DNA of 64,000 bases from Sungkyunkwania multivorans. GTDB taxonomy: Bacteria; Bacteroidota; Bacteroidia; Flavobacteriales; Flavobacteriaceae. Positions 62,979 through 64,000 of this stretch are shown here, piece after piece. The position numbers and the translations under genes are program-made. How positions within the stretch are numbered: the first letter of the stretch is position 1; each line of letters opens with the position of its first letter. A model generated the notes under the pieces. It ran no database searches. It worked only from the letters and a program-made list of their open reading frames with translations, and was not told the DNA's origin. The DNA lies in assembly GCF_042675645.1 (NCBI RefSeq), contig NZ_JBHTJH010000001.1, positions 1 through 64,000 on the forward strand. Reading direction: 5' to 3'.

Positions 62979-64000
62979 TGTTTTCCAAATCGGTAAATAG
63001 AATATATTTCAAAATCGTTACCAGTATAGCCTTCTACCCGGTGCTCATTTGCATCGGGTTTGTTATCTTATCATTTTTGCTCTTAGGAATTCAGCAATGG
63101 GCCGTGTTCCAATTTATCAGCGACCGTTTGGATTTTCTTATCGTAAAGGATTTTGAAACAGCAAGGACCATTCTTTCGACCCTCATAGGCGGCATACTTT
63201 CGTTGATGGTATTTAGTTTCTCCATGGTGATGCTGGTACTCAATCAAGCATCCTCCAATTTTTCGCCAAGATTGTTGCCAGGTCTGATCTCAGATAAAAA
63301 GCATCAGCTCATATTGGGATTATACAGTGGCACACTCTTGTACTGTGTACTGGTATTAATTGCGGTTGGAGGTAAGAACGCGACCATGTCATATGTGGGT
63401 TTTGCTACCATGATATCGGCCATTCTAGGTATCATTTGTGTCATCACCTTTGTTTATTTCATTCATATGATCTCGACCACCATCCAAATTGATAATATAG
63501 TCGACACCGTCTTCTTAGAAACAAAGCGCATCTTCGAAAATATAAAAAAGCACCACATTGCGCATTTGGATGACAATGAAGACTGGCACCCCGTTTTTGC
63601 AAAAGATACCGGATACTACCGAGGATACGATGAAAAGGCACTTCGGGAGTTGATGCAGAAAAATGAAAATGCCATAGAGATCACTATTTATGAGGACAAG
63701 CAAATATGGGAAGGATCGCTTTTAGCAAAAACACGTGATCCATTGGATACGGATCAACTCGAGAAAGTTTCACGTTGTATGACCATCAGCCCAGATAGAC
63801 ATCATGGCATGAGTTATTTTGGAGGGCTTTCAAAATTGATGGAAGTCGCTGTAAAAAGCCTGTCGCCTGGAATCAACGACCCACGTACGGCCGTAGACAT
63901 TATCAACAAACTAGGTCAGCTTATCCATATGCGCCTAAAACTACCTACCCGCATAAAGAAATTTGAAGACAAAGAGGCGGCCATCGTTAGTACTCTAATC
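62979..64000 (+). CDS. DUF2254 membrane protein, cut by window end
   Basis: The first 340 residues of a membrane protein starting 25 bases after the rhodopsin stop. There are four membrane segments in the first 160 residues (YPVLICIGFVILSFLLLG, LIGGILSLMVFSFSMVMLVL, LILGLYSGTLLYCVLVLIAV, ATMISAILGIICVITFVYF), then a soluble part with the family signature VAVKSLSPGINDPRTAVDIIN. DUF2254 proteins occur widely; the function is unknown. The close spacing suggests cotranscription with the rhodopsin. Confidence 0.85.

Overview
The window comes from a member of the Bacteroidota, most likely a marine Flavobacteriaceae. The signs are two SusC/SusD pairs, a hybrid two-component regulator, type IX secretion tails, TAnnTTTG-type -7 promoter motifs, few Shine-Dalgarno sequences, and a KR2-type sodium-pumping rhodopsin. 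The genus cannot be set from sequence alone.

Region 1 (1-10.5 kb) is an AT-rich accessory island. It is an array of seven integron-like cassettes, all in the + orientation. Each cassette begins with GTT plus six bases and ends with the reverse complement of those same nine bases, in front of a long stem-loop. This end matching holds for all seven cassettes (one has a single mismatch), and the stems share a fixed 3-nt/6-nt asymmetric spacer. No integrase lies in the window. Six cassettes are small: an unknown gene pair, a lipoprotein, a duplicated small-barrel protein, a GC-rich cassette without a gene, a nucleotidyltransferase and a YcxB-like membrane protein. One 5.9-kb cassette carries a complete five-gene operon: an XRE regulator, a dual-GHKL ATPase/histidine kinase, a response-regulator receiver, an HNH nuclease and an Eco57I-type adenine methyltransferase. 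This looks like a phosphorelay-linked restriction-modification or defence system. The island ends at the 3' half of a tRNA-Arg(ACG), next to tandem 11-bp repeats, as expected for the right end of an element integrated at a tRNA.

Region 2 (11-28.8 kb) is a polysaccharide utilisation locus: a LuxR-type propeller sensor, SusC, SusD, a GH144-type glucanase, a GH3 beta-glucosidase, two proteins made of tandem carbohydrate-binding-like domains, a second (alpha/alpha)6-type enzyme with a discoidin domain and T9SS tail, and a divergent binding lipoprotein. The SusC-SusD-GH144-GH3 set suggests beta-1,2-glucan.

Region 3 (29-42.7 kb) is a second locus: a hybrid two-component sensor, SusC, SusD, a large VCBS/UnbV repeat lipoprotein and a convergent GH5 endoglucanase-like lipoprotein.

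Region 4 (43-64 kb) is core and stress metabolism: DUF2461, CotH-like kinase, LysR with a bicarbonate transporter operon (SbtA family), a fasciclin lipoprotein, old yellow enzyme, Rho_N protein, nitroreductase, hibernation factor, class II photolyase, a pyridoxamine-oxidase-like protein, and a giant outer-membrane protein joining a degenerate phosphoesterase, a kinase-like segment and a barrel. Next is a tight operon (57.3-62.0 kb) holding an HD/Pycsar-effector-like membrane protein and a class III cyclase-like protein, then the sodium-pumping rhodopsin and a DUF2254 protein cut by the window end. The sodium pump and the sodium-dependent bicarbonate carrier may be linked through the sodium gradient.
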